Shown in pieces: positions 28,903 to 37,522 of a stretch of DNA of 64,000 nt (position 1 is the first letter of the stretch; every line of letters begins with the position of its first letter). A model generated the notes under the pieces. It saw nothing but the letters and a program-made list of their open reading frames with translations, ran no database searches and was not told the DNA's origin. The stretch is from Flavobacteriales bacterium. Lineage in GTDB: Bacteria; Bacteroidota; Bacteroidia; JACJYZ01. The position numbers and the translations under genes are program-made. The stretch covers positions 124,001-188,000 of the forward strand of contig JACJYZ010000003.1 of assembly GCA_020635855.1 (NCBI GenBank), written 5' to 3'.

Positions 28903-29044
28903 ACTGCATACAGCAACAGCAAGAGCATACAGCAATCACTGAAGCTTTATCATTTACACCGATCCATGAAATGCCGTTAAGATTCAGTTTGGAAGAAATC
29001 ACTGTATGCTGTTGCTGTATGCTCTTGCTGTATGCTCTTGCTGT
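28903..29044. repeat. Inverted CAGCAAGAGCATA-type repeat between purL and queE
   Basis: The left arm (28903-28940) has CATACAGCAACAGCAAGAGC and more. The right arm (29000-29044) is the inverse with units TGTATGCTGTTGC and TGTATGCTCTTGC. About 60 bp without a gene lie between. The arms sit between the two divergent promoters. Confidence 0.75.
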
Positions 29045-29064
29045 TTCCCCTATCTTCGTATCCG

Positions 29065-29817
29065 ATGCTGAAACTTGCCAGGCATAACGAAGCAGCGGAA
29101 GTATTCTTTTCCGAACAGGGAGAGGGAAAGTCCGTGGGACGCCCTTCCGTGTTTGTGCGTTTGTCGCGCTGCAACCTGTATTGTTTCTGGTGTGATACCG
29201 ATTACACCTGGAACTGGAAAGGAACCCGCTATCCGCATGTGAGGGATTCGGCGGTAGGTAGCAAATTCGATAAGGCTGAGGAGACGGTACTGATGGATGC
29301 CGATGCCCTCACGGAACTGGTTCGACGCTTCCCTTGTCACCACCTGGTGATCACGGGTGGTGAACCGTTGGTGCAGATGAAGGACCTGGCAACCTGGTTG
29401 ACGGAGTTGAAGGCATCATTCCCGGAGTACCACGTAGAATTTGAGACCAATGGCACCCTCACGCCTTCTGTGGAACTGGATGCTGTGGCTGATCAGTACA
29501 ATGTGTCGGTCAAGCTGAGCAATTCGAGGGTAAAGGAATCGGAGCGCATCCGTCCGGAAGCCATCCGGTTTTTTGTGGCATCACCCAAATCCAACTTCAA
29601 GTTCGTGTTGGATAACAACCGGGACCTGGAGGAAGTACAGTCCCTGCAAGCCACATTCAACATCGCCCCTGAGCGCATTTACCTGATGCCCCAGGGCACA
29701 ACGCCAGGCGAACTCAATGAAAGAATGCCGTGGATACAAGCATTGTGCGAACAGCACGGTTACCAACCCAGCGACCGGTTGCACATTCATAAGTACGGGA
29801 GCAGGAGGGGGGTTTGA
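29065..29817 (+). CDS. queE: 7-carboxy-7-deazaguanine synthase (radical SAM)
   Basis: Converts 6-carboxytetrahydropterin to 7-carboxy-7-deazaguanine in the queuosine pathway. 250 residues from the ATG at 29065. The cluster motif is [14 protein letters not shown] (Cys-x3-Cys-x2-Cys), preceded by [23 protein letters not shown] contacts are in VITGGEPL and EFETNGT. The insert between DTDYTW and the GGE motif is long ([19 protein letters not shown]). The frame extends 11 codons upstream into the repeat arm. TATCTTCG lies at about 29050-29057 as a possible -7 box. Confidence 0.92.
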   Translation: MLKLARHNEAAEVFFSEQGEGKSVGRPSVFVRLSRCNLYCFWCDTDYTWNWKGTRYPHVRDSAVGSKFDKAEETVLMDADALTELVRRFPCHHLVITGGEPLVQMKDLATWLTELKASFPEYHVEFETNGTLTPSVELDAVADQYNVSVKLSNSRVKESERIRPEAIRFFVASPKSNFKFVLDNNRDLEEVQSLQATFNIAPERIYLMPQGTTPGELNERMPWIQALCEQHGYQPSDRLHIHKYGSRRGV

Positions 29818-29998
29818 AGAATTAGGAATTAGGAATTAGAAATTAGGAATAATGAGGGCAAACAGCGTATCGGCAAATGAAGGCAATACCGGGCGAATGC
29901 AAAATTAAACAAGAGCATAATCGCATATCAACGGCCTCATCGTAAGACAAGCGCCTAATCCTTAATTTCTAATTTCTAATTCCTAATTCCTAATTCTT
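29817..29998. repeat. Inverted AATTAGG-type heptamer repeat
   Basis: The left arm (29817-29852) is a run of degenerate 7-mers of the form AATTAGG/AATTAGA. The right arm (29957-29998) is the inverse (TTTCTAA, TTCCTAA). The arms touch both stop codons: queE ends at 29817 and the convergent lipoprotein gene ends at 29990 inside the right arm. The transcript of either gene would run into a large hairpin. Confidence 0.8.
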
Positions 29999-30754
29999 CC
30001 CCAGGTATTCCTCCGTCGTATAGATCTTATGCACCTTGATCTTTTTGTGGGCCCCGATCACGAATTCGCTGAGGCCGATGTGCGTGGGGTTGTTCGGACT
30101 CCAGTCGTAGGTATATCCCAGTTGGCTCCACGGGTATTGGTTGTATAGTTCACACTGGTAGTAACGGCTGATCCGGTTTTCGTTGATCCAGAACTTGTGC
30201 GCCTCGCTGACGTCTTTGGGAAAACAGGTCTCGCAGACACTGTCGTTCACTTCCGGGTCCGGGCAGGGGCGGAAGAGGTCTTCGGGTTTCACCCAGAACT
30301 CCACGAAGTAGCTGTAGGTGGCGTTGGGCGGAAGTCCCAGGAGTTGTTTAAGTCGCCGGTCGGGATCGGAGGCATGCTCCTTCTGCATGCGTTCCGACAG
30401 TTCAGGTACGGTGGTCACCCAGATCGGGTAGTTGCCGGTGTCGTAGAAGGCAGAGTCGAGATACTTCTCATAATAGGAGACATTCTGTTTCCATGTGGCC
30501 ACCAGGATATAGGTTTCCCCGTCTTCCGTTTCCCTTACCAGCCCGGTGTTTTCGGGGCGGATGGCAACGAGGTGTGAATCCACCTTCGATGGTTCGGGAT
30601 AGATGGATGCGGCAACTGCCTGACGGTACAGCATGCTGTCGCCGCTGTGCCGCATGCTGCCGGAAGTTCCGGTTGTGACAGTTTGAGGTGCTTTGCAGGA
30701 AACGATGGCAAGCGCCATGCAACCGGCGGCCACCCAACTCAGGGATGTTTTCAT
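29990..30754 (-). CDS. Hypothetical lipoprotein
   Basis: 254 residues. The N-terminus has a lipoprotein signal with lipobox LAIVSC, giving Cys20 as the lipidated residue. The mature part has no family I can name; it has a conserved-looking stretch PDRRLKQLLGLPPN and four Cys (PCPDPEVNDSVCETCFPKD and YQCELY) that may bind metal or form disulphides. The C-terminal GLSEFVIGAHKKIKVHKIYT is strand-rich. The stop codon is inside the arm of an inverted repeat. It lies 28 nt after a DUF1697 gene on the same strand. Confidence 0.7.
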   Translation of the reverse strand: MKTSLSWVAAGCMALAIVSCKAPQTVTTGTSGSMRHSGDSMLYRQAVAASIYPEPSKVDSHLVAIRPENTGLVRETEDGETYILVATWKQNVSYYEKYLDSAFYDTGNYPIWVTTVPELSERMQKEHASDPDRRLKQLLGLPPNATYSYFVEFWVKPEDLFRPCPDPEVNDSVCETCFPKDVSEAHKFWINENRISRYYQCELYNQYPWSQLGYTYDWSPNNPTHIGLSEFVIGAHKKIKVHKIYTTEEYLGKN

Positions 30755-30782
30755 AAGGGAAATGCAGGGATGCCACCCATGA

Positions 30783-31331
30783 TCAACCGATCGCTTCTGC
30801 CATTTTCATCAACTCGTTCACGGTTTTCCAGTTCCGTGTGGTGGCGGGTACCTTTAGTTTGTTTTCAAAAAAAGTGTTGGACAATTTCGAGTTTCCATAG
30901 CTCACCGGACAGTGCATATACACTTCATGTCCGATGATGCGGAATTCATCCGGAGGTGATGAAAAATCTTCAAGTAACGCAAGGCGTTCCGATGCCGGCA
31001 GGGATTGCAGGAAGGTCACATACAGCCGGGCGGTGTCGATCTCTTTGTCAGGAAGAAAAGGATTGCCTTTAATCACCCGCTGTATTTCGTCCGGCGTTCT
31101 TACGATTACGGGTACGTCCATCCCGAAGGTCTTGTGGATGCCTCCGGTGAGCATGTTTTCCAGTTTGCCCGACGTGGTTTTTGTTGCACGGAACACCACG
31201 TTTCCGCTTTGGATGTATGTGGTCACAGCATCCAGTCCCAGCTTTTCATAGCACGATTTCAGGTCGGCCATTTTAATCTTGTTCTTTCCGCTGACGTTGA
31301 TGCCGCGGAGGATGGAGATGTAGGTGGGCAT
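30783..31331 (-). CDS. DUF1697 family protein
   Basis: 182 residues with the family start YISILRGINVSGKNKIKMAD and the signature TYIQSGNVVF, followed by a ferredoxin-like second half (DEFRIIGHEVYMHCP ... ATTRNWKTVNEL). The biochemical role of the family is unknown. It is 12 nt downstream of the metallopeptidase-like lipoprotein gene on the same strand. Confidence 0.9.
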   Translation of the reverse strand: MPTYISILRGINVSGKNKIKMADLKSCYEKLGLDAVTTYIQSGNVVFRATKTTSGKLENMLTGGIHKTFGMDVPVIVRTPDEIQRVIKGNPFLPDKEIDTARLYVTFLQSLPASERLALLEDFSSPPDEFRIIGHEVYMHCPVSYGNSKLSNTFFENKLKVPATTRNWKTVNELMKMAEAIG

Positions 31332-31343
31332 GACTGGTGAGGT

Positions 31344-32291
31344 TTATTCCTGAAAAACCTTCTTCATCTTTTCCGGCAGCCAGGCCGACGGCATGTTGGC
31401 CTCGCCCGTGATCATCAGCGAGAAGTTGTCCGCCAGGATTTCTTCCGGGTGGATGATATACTGGGTGTTGTTGCCCACCTGCTCGAAAAATCCCGACACA
31501 TCATTAAGGGAATAGATCAACGGCGCACCCTCTTGCATCACGGCATGGGGCTGATCACCTTCCACCACCAGGAAACCCGGTTTGAGGTACTGGAAGAAGC
31601 TGCCTCCTTCATAAGGCTTGTTGGCATACAGGATCATCTGGCACCGGATGTTCTGTCCGTCTTTCTGAAGGGTGATGTAGCTGTCGCTCTGAGGGGCGTC
31701 AGGGTTGGTGATGCGGCGGTCTTTCAGGGATTCGGGGTAGGTGAGTTCGGGGCCCACTTCAAAGCCGATGAGTGAGTAGAGTTTTTTCCGTAGTTCAGGG
31801 TTGTTTCTCGACAGCACATGAAACAACTCATGGGTGATGGTGTGTGCCACATCCTGCGACAGGCCTGATATCAGTTCCTGTTTGAGCACGATGTAATTGC
31901 TGCGTGTGTATCCGCCCGCGCCGCCTTCTTCTTCGGCCGTGGTGATGATGAAATAGATATCATCCGGCCAGGGAATGTTCATGTGGTTGTCGGCCAGCGT
32001 TTGTTGTGTTTTTTGAATCACCTCCGTCACGAGCTGCTTCTCGGGATCCGACCACGGAATCACCTGTCCGGCAATAAATCCGAACAGATCCTTGCGGGTG
32101 GCGCTCGGGTCGTGCATGCGCGACTGGATGTCAAAGGCACTCCATTTTTCCGTGAATGCATCTTCGGTTGTCAGCATCCGGATCGCCTCCTGTCCGTCTG
32201 CGAAATGGATGCACTCCGTTAGGTCTTTGCTTTGACAACCTGCCGTGGCGGTCATCAGCACACTCATCATGGCCGACTGAAGCATACGCAT
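31344..32291 (-). CDS. Lipoprotein with HExxH metallopeptidase motif
   Basis: 315 residues from the ATG at 32291 (MRMLQSAMMSVLMTATAGC), with the lipidated Cys at position 19; the open frame reaches 32324. HELFHVLSRNNPE at about 154-166 is a zinc-binding HExxH helix, and a distant Glu in HPEEILADNF could be the third ligand. The family is not certain; the layout resembles small zinc peptidases anchored to a membrane. It heads a minus-strand group with DUF1697 and a second lipoprotein. Confidence 0.72.
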   Translation of the reverse strand: MRMLQSAMMSVLMTATAGCQSKDLTECIHFADGQEAIRMLTTEDAFTEKWSAFDIQSRMHDPSATRKDLFGFIAGQVIPWSDPEKQLVTEVIQKTQQTLADNHMNIPWPDDIYFIITTAEEEGGAGGYTRSNYIVLKQELISGLSQDVAHTITHELFHVLSRNNPELRKKLYSLIGFEVGPELTYPESLKDRRITNPDAPQSDSYITLQKDGQNIRCQMILYANKPYEGGSFFQYLKPGFLVVEGDQPHAVMQEGAPLIYSLNDVSGFFEQVGNNTQYIIHPEEILADNFSLMITGEANMPSAWLPEKMKKVFQE

Positions 32292-32364
32292 GGGGTGGAG
32301 GTTTGGTTCAACTGTAAAATCCACCGACTCAAACGGGTGGTTGTGTTCTTCTGGTTGTTACTAT

Positions 32365-32466
32365 GGCTTTTGCCACAAAGACTCGAAGGCACCAAGAGAA
32401 ATGGTTTGCATTCATGGATTATTTCCTGGTGGGTTTTAGTGTCTTTGTGTCTTCGTGGCATTATGT
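32365..32466. repeat. Inverted 9-mer-arm repeat, copy 2 (empty)
   Basis: The left arm (32367-32398) reads TTTTGCCACAAAGACTCGAA and on to GGCACCAAGAG. The right arm (32434-32464) is the inverse, TTTTAGTGTCTTTGTGTCTT and CGTGGCA. The 35 bp between them hold no gene. Confidence 0.75.
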
Positions 32467-32562
32467 AAAACTTAAACAAGGGCACCTTCTCGGAAGTTGG
32501 ATTCTTGAATGCATTGAGAAGTGAAAAGTAATCATTTGTTGTGATTTTGCACGTGAACGAAC

Positions 32563-33918
32563 ATGAACCTTCCGAATTGGCGAATCCGTCAAACCATCCT
32601 ACCTTTGCCCACCATGTTCATCCTGCTGCCCGTCGCCTGGTTTTGTATCCTGCTTTGGACCATGAAGCGGATGCGGCTTTTTCAAACCGTTGACATTCCA
32701 TTGCGTGCATGGCGGATTGCCTTTGCCGTGAAAGTGGTTGCCGGCATCGCCCTCTGGGCCTTGTATACATGGTACTATTCAGACCGATCCACCAGCGACA
32801 TTTACCGTTATTTCGACGATGCTTCTGTGATGTACAATGCCTTGCACAAACATCCGCTGCACTACCTGAAAATGCTAACAGGCATCGGAGGTACTGACAC
32901 CGATGTGCAGCCCTACTATGATCACATGAACAATTGGTACAAGGGCTTCAATCACAACCTCTATAACGACAACCGCACCATCATCCGGTTCAATGCCCTG
33001 GTGATGCTGGTGTCATTCGGGTATTATCATGTACACAATGTCATCATCAACTTCGTTTCGTTGTGCGGACTGGTAGCTGTTTACAAAACATTCGCTGCGG
33101 ATATGCCGGGGCGAAGATGGATGCTTGCATCTGTTCTCGTGGTGATTCCCTCGGTGCTGTTCTGGGGATCGGGTGTGCTCAAGGAGGGATTGGTGATTTT
33201 CGCCCTGGGGATGCTGATATGGCATGGGCGTAAGCTGGCTGTCAGGGAAGGACGTATCGGGTCTGTGATGATGGTGTTGGCCATGATTGTCTTGCTGGTG
33301 GTCTCCAAGGTATATGTGCTGCTGGCAGTGGTGCCGGCGCTGATCGCATACGTGATCGCCACAGTGCGTACCAACAGCAGGGTTTGGCTTGTATATGTTT
33401 GTGTATTGGGAGTGATGACGATTGCTTTTGCCAACCTGGGGCGCGTGTGGCCCGACTATGACCTGGTAACCACCATCCAGGGCAAACAGGATGACTTCTT
33501 TCATATGCTGGAGGTGGAGCAGGCCGGGAGTGCCATTGATCTGCCCGTGCTTGAACCCACCTTCACAAGCCTGGTGCGGCATACGCCCCGGGCATGGATG
33601 AACACATTGTTGTGGCCGTTCCCGTGGGAGATTCATACACCGTTGATGTGGGTTACGCTGTTTGAAAACATCCTGATCCTTCTGTTTGCCGTGGCCGCAT
33701 TCATATGGCATGAGAAGCCCGATCGCGGCAGGCAGAACATCATCGGGTTTTGCCTGTGCTACTCCATGACGTTGCTGGCCCTGATCGGTTTGGTAACACC
33801 CGTTCTGGGTGCCATCGCCAGATATAAAATTCCTGCCATGCCGTTTTTCCTTATCCTGTTTTTGTGTATCATTGCTCCAGCTAAACTTGCGGCCAGGTTT
33901 AGATCTCAGGTGGATTAA
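32563..33918 (+). CDS. Polytopic membrane protein, unknown
   Basis: 451 residues with about ten hydrophobic segments. The first large loop has a Asp/Tyr-rich stretch (DRSTSDIYRYFDDASVMY) and a second with DVQPYYDHMNNWYKGFNHN. Large loops after the first membrane helices with acidic residues recall GT-C fold glycosyltransferases or EpsG-like polymer proteins, but I cannot show either. No signal for a soluble domain. It starts with ATG at 32563 after a 100-bp gap; an SDR gene follows 11 nt downstream. Confidence 0.7.
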   Translation: MNLPNWRIRQTILPLPTMFILLPVAWFCILLWTMKRMRLFQTVDIPLRAWRIAFAVKVVAGIALWALYTWYYSDRSTSDIYRYFDDASVMYNALHKHPLHYLKMLTGIGGTDTDVQPYYDHMNNWYKGFNHNLYNDNRTIIRFNALVMLVSFGYYHVHNVIINFVSLCGLVAVYKTFAADMPGRRWMLASVLVVIPSVLFWGSGVLKEGLVIFALGMLIWHGRKLAVREGRIGSVMMVLAMIVLLVVSKVYVLLAVVPALIAYVIATVRTNSRVWLVYVCVLGVMTIAFANLGRVWPDYDLVTTIQGKQDDFFHMLEVEQAGSAIDLPVLEPTFTSLVRHTPRAWMNTLLWPFPWEIHTPLMWVTLFENILILLFAVAAFIWHEKPDRGRQNIIGFCLCYSMTLLALIGLVTPVLGAIARYKIPAMPFFLILFLCIIAPAKLAARFRSQVD

Positions 33919-33929
33919 TTTTATTTGTT

Positions 33930-34679
33930 ATGTCAAAAATTGCACTCGTGACCGGCGCTACGTCCGGCATCGGAGAGGCGGCTGCACGTCTGTTCGCATC
34001 CCATGGATACAGGTTGATCATTACCGGGCGTCGCGAAGACCGCCTGAACGCCTTGAAGGAATCCCTCAATACCGAAGTACTCGCCCTGGTGTTCGATGTA
34101 CGCCAGCAGCAAGCCGTGGAAGCAGCCATCAACGGGCTGCCCGCAGCATGGAAAGACATCGATGTGCTGGTGAACAACGCGGGCCTGGCTGTCGGACTAT
34201 CACCCTTGCAGGAAGGTGTGGTTGACGACTGGGAAAGGATGATCGACACCAACATCAAAGGGTTGCTCTATGTTTCCAGAAATGTATTGCCCCTGATGAT
34301 CACCCGGAAAAAAGGGCATGTGATCAACATCGGGTCTATTGCGGGCAAAGAGGTGTACCCCAACGGTAACGTGTATTGCGGCACAAAACATGCCGTGGAT
34401 GCCATCAGCCAGGGCATGCGCATCGATACCGTGCAGCACGGGATCAAGGTGACCGCCATCCATCCGGGTGCCGTGGAGACGGAATTCTCCATCGTCAGGT
34501 TCAAAGGTGACGAGGAAAGGGCGAATGCGGTGTACAAGGGTTTTGAACCGCTCACCGCCAAGGATGTTGCAGAAAGCATCTATTATGTGACCACCTTACC
34601 CGCACACGCCAACATCAATGACCTGGTGCTGATGCCAACAGCACAGGCCAGCGCCACCGTTTTACATCGCAACGGATAA
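33930..34679 (+). CDS. Short-chain dehydrogenase/reductase, YdfG-like
   Basis: NAD(P)-dependent oxidoreductase of 249 residues. The cofactor loop is TGATSGIGEAAAR, followed by TGRREDRL whose Arg residues suggest NADPH. NNAGLAVG, the catalytic Ser in NIGSIAGKE and the YCGTKHA (Tyr-x3-Lys) motif are all present. The pattern matches the group of serine/3-hydroxy acid dehydrogenases, but the substrate is a guess. 7 nt before an amidohydrolase gene. Confidence 0.92.
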   Translation: MSKIALVTGATSGIGEAAARLFASHGYRLIITGRREDRLNALKESLNTEVLALVFDVRQQQAVEAAINGLPAAWKDIDVLVNNAGLAVGLSPLQEGVVDDWERMIDTNIKGLLYVSRNVLPLMITRKKGHVINIGSIAGKEVYPNGNVYCGTKHAVDAISQGMRIDTVQHGIKVTAIHPGAVETEFSIVRFKGDEERANAVYKGFEPLTAKDVAESIYYVTTLPAHANINDLVLMPTAQASATVLHRNG

Positions 34680-34686
34680 AGCAACC

Positions 34687-36273
34687 ATGAACGTTCCCTC
34701 CCAGGATGTCCTCATCACCGGTGCCCGCATCTATACGGTAAACTCCGCATTTGATGTGGTGGAAGCCATGGTGGTACGTGAGGGTGTGATCATCGCTGTG
34801 GGAAGCCGGGAATCACTCGAACATACATACACCATTGACCATGTGGTTGATCTGAAAGGCAGGATGGTGTACCCCGGATGGATTGATCCGCATTGCCATT
34901 TCGCAGCCTATGGTGCACAGACACGTGAGGTGGACTTTACGGGTGCGGCTTCCTTTGAAGAATGCATCCTGCGGGCGAAGGCATTCCCCGCCAACGGCAA
35001 ATGGTTGACGGGGGCCGGCTGGAACCATTCTCTATGGCCGGATGCACAGTTGCCCGACAAAACTATACTCGACCGGGCATTTCCCGATCGGCCGGTATTT
35101 ATGATGAGGGCCGATCGACATTGCGCTTTGGTTAACTCCACTGCGTTGGCCTTGGCTGGGATCGATGCACAAACACATGTGGACGGCGGCATGGTGGAGA
35201 TACGGGATGGCCAACCCACGGGTATCCTCGTGGATGCAGCGATGAAACGCATGTTTGATTGCATGCCTGTACCCGATCCGAGTGACCGCCGTGAAGCATT
35301 GCTTGCCGCCCAGGCTGCCTGCTTCGGGGTTGGACTAACAGGTGTGGCAGATGCCGGACTCGACCTCTCCGATATTCAGTTGATGGACCAGCTCCACCGC
35401 GAAGGAGATCTGCGCATGAACATCTATGCCATGATCAATCCCAATGCGGAAGCCAAAGAGTTTTTTCACACAAGGGGGCCGCTGAAAACAGATTTCCTGA
35501 CAGCCACTTCCTTTAAATACTTCACAGATGGTGCCATCGGCTCACACGGTGCCTGGATGCAGCAACCCTACCTGGACGCACCGGGCAATTGCGGCCTTCA
35601 GTTTTATCGTGATGAAGATTTGCTGGCTGAAGCCGAAGAAAACCTGAAACACGGTTTCCAGATGAATACGCATGCGATTGGGGATGCCGCCAACCACCAG
35701 GTGCTGGACATTTACGGCCGGGTACTTAAGGGGCGAAATGACAAGCGATGGCGCATTGAACATGCACAGGTGCTGCTTCCGGGAGACATCGATAAATTCG
35801 GCACATTCAGCATCATCCCTTCCGTGCAAACCACGCATGCCACTTCCGACATGCCCTGGGTGGAATCAAAACTTGGTAAAGACAGGTTGGTCGATGCCTA
35901 TGCCACGCGGCGTCTGATGATGCAGAACGGACTCATCGCCAACGGAAGTGATTTCCCGGTGGAATCCATCGATCCGTTGAAAGGGTTTTACTCAGCAGTC
36001 ACCCGTCAAAATGAAAAAGGTGATCCCGCTGGTGGATTCATGCCCGATGAAAGATTAACAAGAGAGGAAGCACTCAGGGCCATGACCTCCTGGGCGGCTT
36101 ATGCCAATTTTGACGACGACCGGAAGGGCTCGCTTGAGCCGGGAAAATTCGCCGATTTTGTCGTGACCGATGAGGACATCATGCGCATACCGGATGCAGA
36201 CATTCCCGAAGTGAAAGTATACGCCACCTACATCAGAGGTCAACAGGTGTATGCCCGCGAAAACGTTTCCTAA
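34687..36273 (+). CDS. Amidohydrolase family protein, YtcJ-like
   Basis: 528 residues of the amidohydrolase superfamily. The metal site starts at YPGWIDPHCHFAAYG (HxH). Then come HAIGDAANHQVLD and RIEHAQ with the later His ligands, and GSDFPVESIDPLKGFYSAV with the Asp. It is most like the YtcJ/N-substituted formamide deformylase group. No signal peptide, so cytosolic. It is likely co-transcribed with the SDR gene. Its stop overlaps the stop of the convergent HxlR gene by 4 bp. Confidence 0.9.
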   Translation: MNVPSQDVLITGARIYTVNSAFDVVEAMVVREGVIIAVGSRESLEHTYTIDHVVDLKGRMVYPGWIDPHCHFAAYGAQTREVDFTGAASFEECILRAKAFPANGKWLTGAGWNHSLWPDAQLPDKTILDRAFPDRPVFMMRADRHCALVNSTALALAGIDAQTHVDGGMVEIRDGQPTGILVDAAMKRMFDCMPVPDPSDRREALLAAQAACFGVGLTGVADAGLDLSDIQLMDQLHREGDLRMNIYAMINPNAEAKEFFHTRGPLKTDFLTATSFKYFTDGAIGSHGAWMQQPYLDAPGNCGLQFYRDEDLLAEAEENLKHGFQMNTHAIGDAANHQVLDIYGRVLKGRNDKRWRIEHAQVLLPGDIDKFGTFSIIPSVQTTHATSDMPWVESKLGKDRLVDAYATRRLMMQNGLIANGSDFPVESIDPLKGFYSAVTRQNEKGDPAGGFMPDERLTREEALRAMTSWAAYANFDDDRKGSLEPGKFADFVVTDEDIMRIPDADIPEVKVYATYIRGQQVYARENVS

Positions 36274-36641
36274 ACGTTGAAGGGTCCGCCTTCTTCTTCA
36301 CCCAGTTCCTTTCCCCAGCTGTTGATGCGCTTGATAACGGGCAGCAGACTTCTTCCGAATTCGGTCAATGCATACTCCACCTTGAGGGGAGGTTTTTTTC
36401 CATAGACTTTTCTTGAGATCAGACCGTCGGATTCCAATGCTTTGAGCTGCAAGCTCAACATCTTTTCGGTGATGTCAGGGATCAACCTGTTCAATTCGGA
36501 GAAACGCCGGTTTTCTTTGCGCAGGTACCATAACACCACGCATTTCCATTTGCCTCCGATGAATCCCATGGTTACATCGATCCCGCAATGAAACATGCGG
36601 CCCCGAACTTTGTATATTTTCTTCTTTCCGTCCAAGATCAT
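36270..36641 (-). CDS. HxlR-family transcriptional regulator
   Basis: Winged-helix regulator of 123 residues. The HxlR core starts at CGIDVTMGFIGGKWKCVVLW, then the recognition helix region RFSELNRLIPDITEKMLSLQL and the wing (KVYGKKPPLKVEYALTEFGRSL). An internal ATG at 36596 (MFHCGIDV) gives the more usual length of 108. Cys19 sits where redox- or aldehyde-sensing members have a reactive Cys. An inverted repeat TAACTGT-N8-ACAGTTA lies just upstream and probably is its operator. Confidence 0.9.
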   Translation of the reverse strand: MILDGKKKIYKVRGRMFHCGIDVTMGFIGGKWKCVVLWYLRKENRRFSELNRLIPDITEKMLSLQLKALESDGLISRKVYGKKPPLKVEYALTEFGRSLLPVIKRINSWGKELGEEEGGPFNV

Positions 36642-36646
36642 TTTTG

Positions 36647-36668
36647 TAACTGTTAAGGTTGACAGTTA
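36647..36668. promoter_or_regulatory. Probable HxlR operator
   Basis: TAACTGT (36647-36653), 8 nt, ACAGTTA (36662-36668): a perfect 7-bp inverted repeat in the divergent gap between the HxlR gene and a small membrane protein gene. Confidence 0.55.
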
Positions 36669-36691
36669 TTTACATGGGGCAATGTATGCAT

Positions 36692-36699
36692 TATGTTTG
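36692..36699 (+). promoter_or_regulatory. -7 box for the small membrane protein gene at 36734
   Basis: TATGTTTG matches TAnnTTTG and lies 24 nt downstream of the palindrome, so a bound regulator could control this promoter too. Confidence 0.4.
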
Positions 36700-36733
36700 T
36701 CCTGTAAAAAGTATACCCGTTTTGACATGAAGG

Positions 36734-36967
36734 GTGATGGCAGGTTGGATGGCAGATACGGTAGGTTTTGTGGCGCTGATATTGAATTTGTATTCGATGG
36801 CATCACGTGGGGAGTACAGGTTGAGGTTGGTTTCGGCCATTGCCAATGCCATATATGTGGTGTATGGTGTTTTGATTTCAGCCGCCCCGGTGATCATCGG
36901 TTGCTCGATTGCGGTGGGGTTGCACGTATTCAGAATGTATAGAATGAAAACCGATAACAATGCTTGA
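36734..36967 (+). CDS. Small membrane protein, YgjV/SWEET-like
   Basis: 77 residues (or 76 from the ATG at 36737) with three hydrophobic segments and the pattern ALILNLYSMASRGEYRLR ... ISAAPVIIGCSIAVGLHVFR. This resembles the bacterial inner-membrane YgjV family or a half-SWEET-like fold. Function unknown. It overlaps the start of the GNAT gene by 8 bp, so the two are translationally linked, and it faces the HxlR gene across the probable operator. Confidence 0.65.
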   Translation: MMAGWMADTVGFVALILNLYSMASRGEYRLRLVSAIANAIYVVYGVLISAAPVIIGCSIAVGLHVFRMYRMKTDNNA

Positions 36968-37475
36968 GATCAGACCTGCAACCGCCGATGATGCATTCCT
37001 GATCGCATTGCTGGCAAGGGTAACGTTTACCGAATCGTTCGGTTACCTGTTCAGGGACCGGCGAGACTTGCTGGCGTATTATGATCGCACGTTTTCGGAA
37101 AAGAAAATCGCCGACGGGCTGGCCAAGCCGGGCAACAGGTTCTTTCTTGCTTTCTATGACCGCCTGCCCGTCGGGTATGCCAAACTGAAGCTGAACTGTC
37201 CGTCGGATTTCCTGGATGGAGAGGGTGTATGTCAATTGCAGAAGATCTATGTGCTTCGCGATTTTCTTTCCAAAAAAATCGGTTTGTCGCTCTACAATGA
37301 ACTCATGCGAACAGCTGCGAAAAATAAGCAGATGGAGGTATGGCTTTCCGTGCTCTCCAGCAACCGGCGCGCCGTGCAGTTTTATGACAAAACAGGCTTC
37401 CGGAAGATTGGTGAACACACCTTCAGCATCGGCCGTGAAACATTCCTGTTCACCGCCATGTCGAGGCAGGTTTGA
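36960..37475 (+). CDS. GNAT family N-acetyltransferase
   Basis: 171 residues with the acetyl-CoA fold: LEIRPATADDAFLIALLAR at the start, LQKIYVLRDFLSKKIGLSLY as the pyrophosphate-binding loop, and VLSSNRRAVQFYDKTGFRK near the end. The substrate is unknown. It overlaps the small membrane protein gene upstream. Confidence 0.9.
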   Translation: MLEIRPATADDAFLIALLARVTFTESFGYLFRDRRDLLAYYDRTFSEKKIADGLAKPGNRFFLAFYDRLPVGYAKLKLNCPSDFLDGEGVCQLQKIYVLRDFLSKKIGLSLYNELMRTAAKNKQMEVWLSVLSSNRRAVQFYDKTGFRKIGEHTFSIGRETFLFTAMSRQV

Positions 37476-37522
37476 AAGGGGAATAATCGTTACATTCGCG
37501 GTACATCATTCTTGATTGTACC

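Noticed and set aside
28903..29044. Possible CRISPR array (regular 13-14 base units)
   Set aside because: The units run without unique spacers and form one inverted pair; no cas genes in the window. The same holds for the other short-period repeats.
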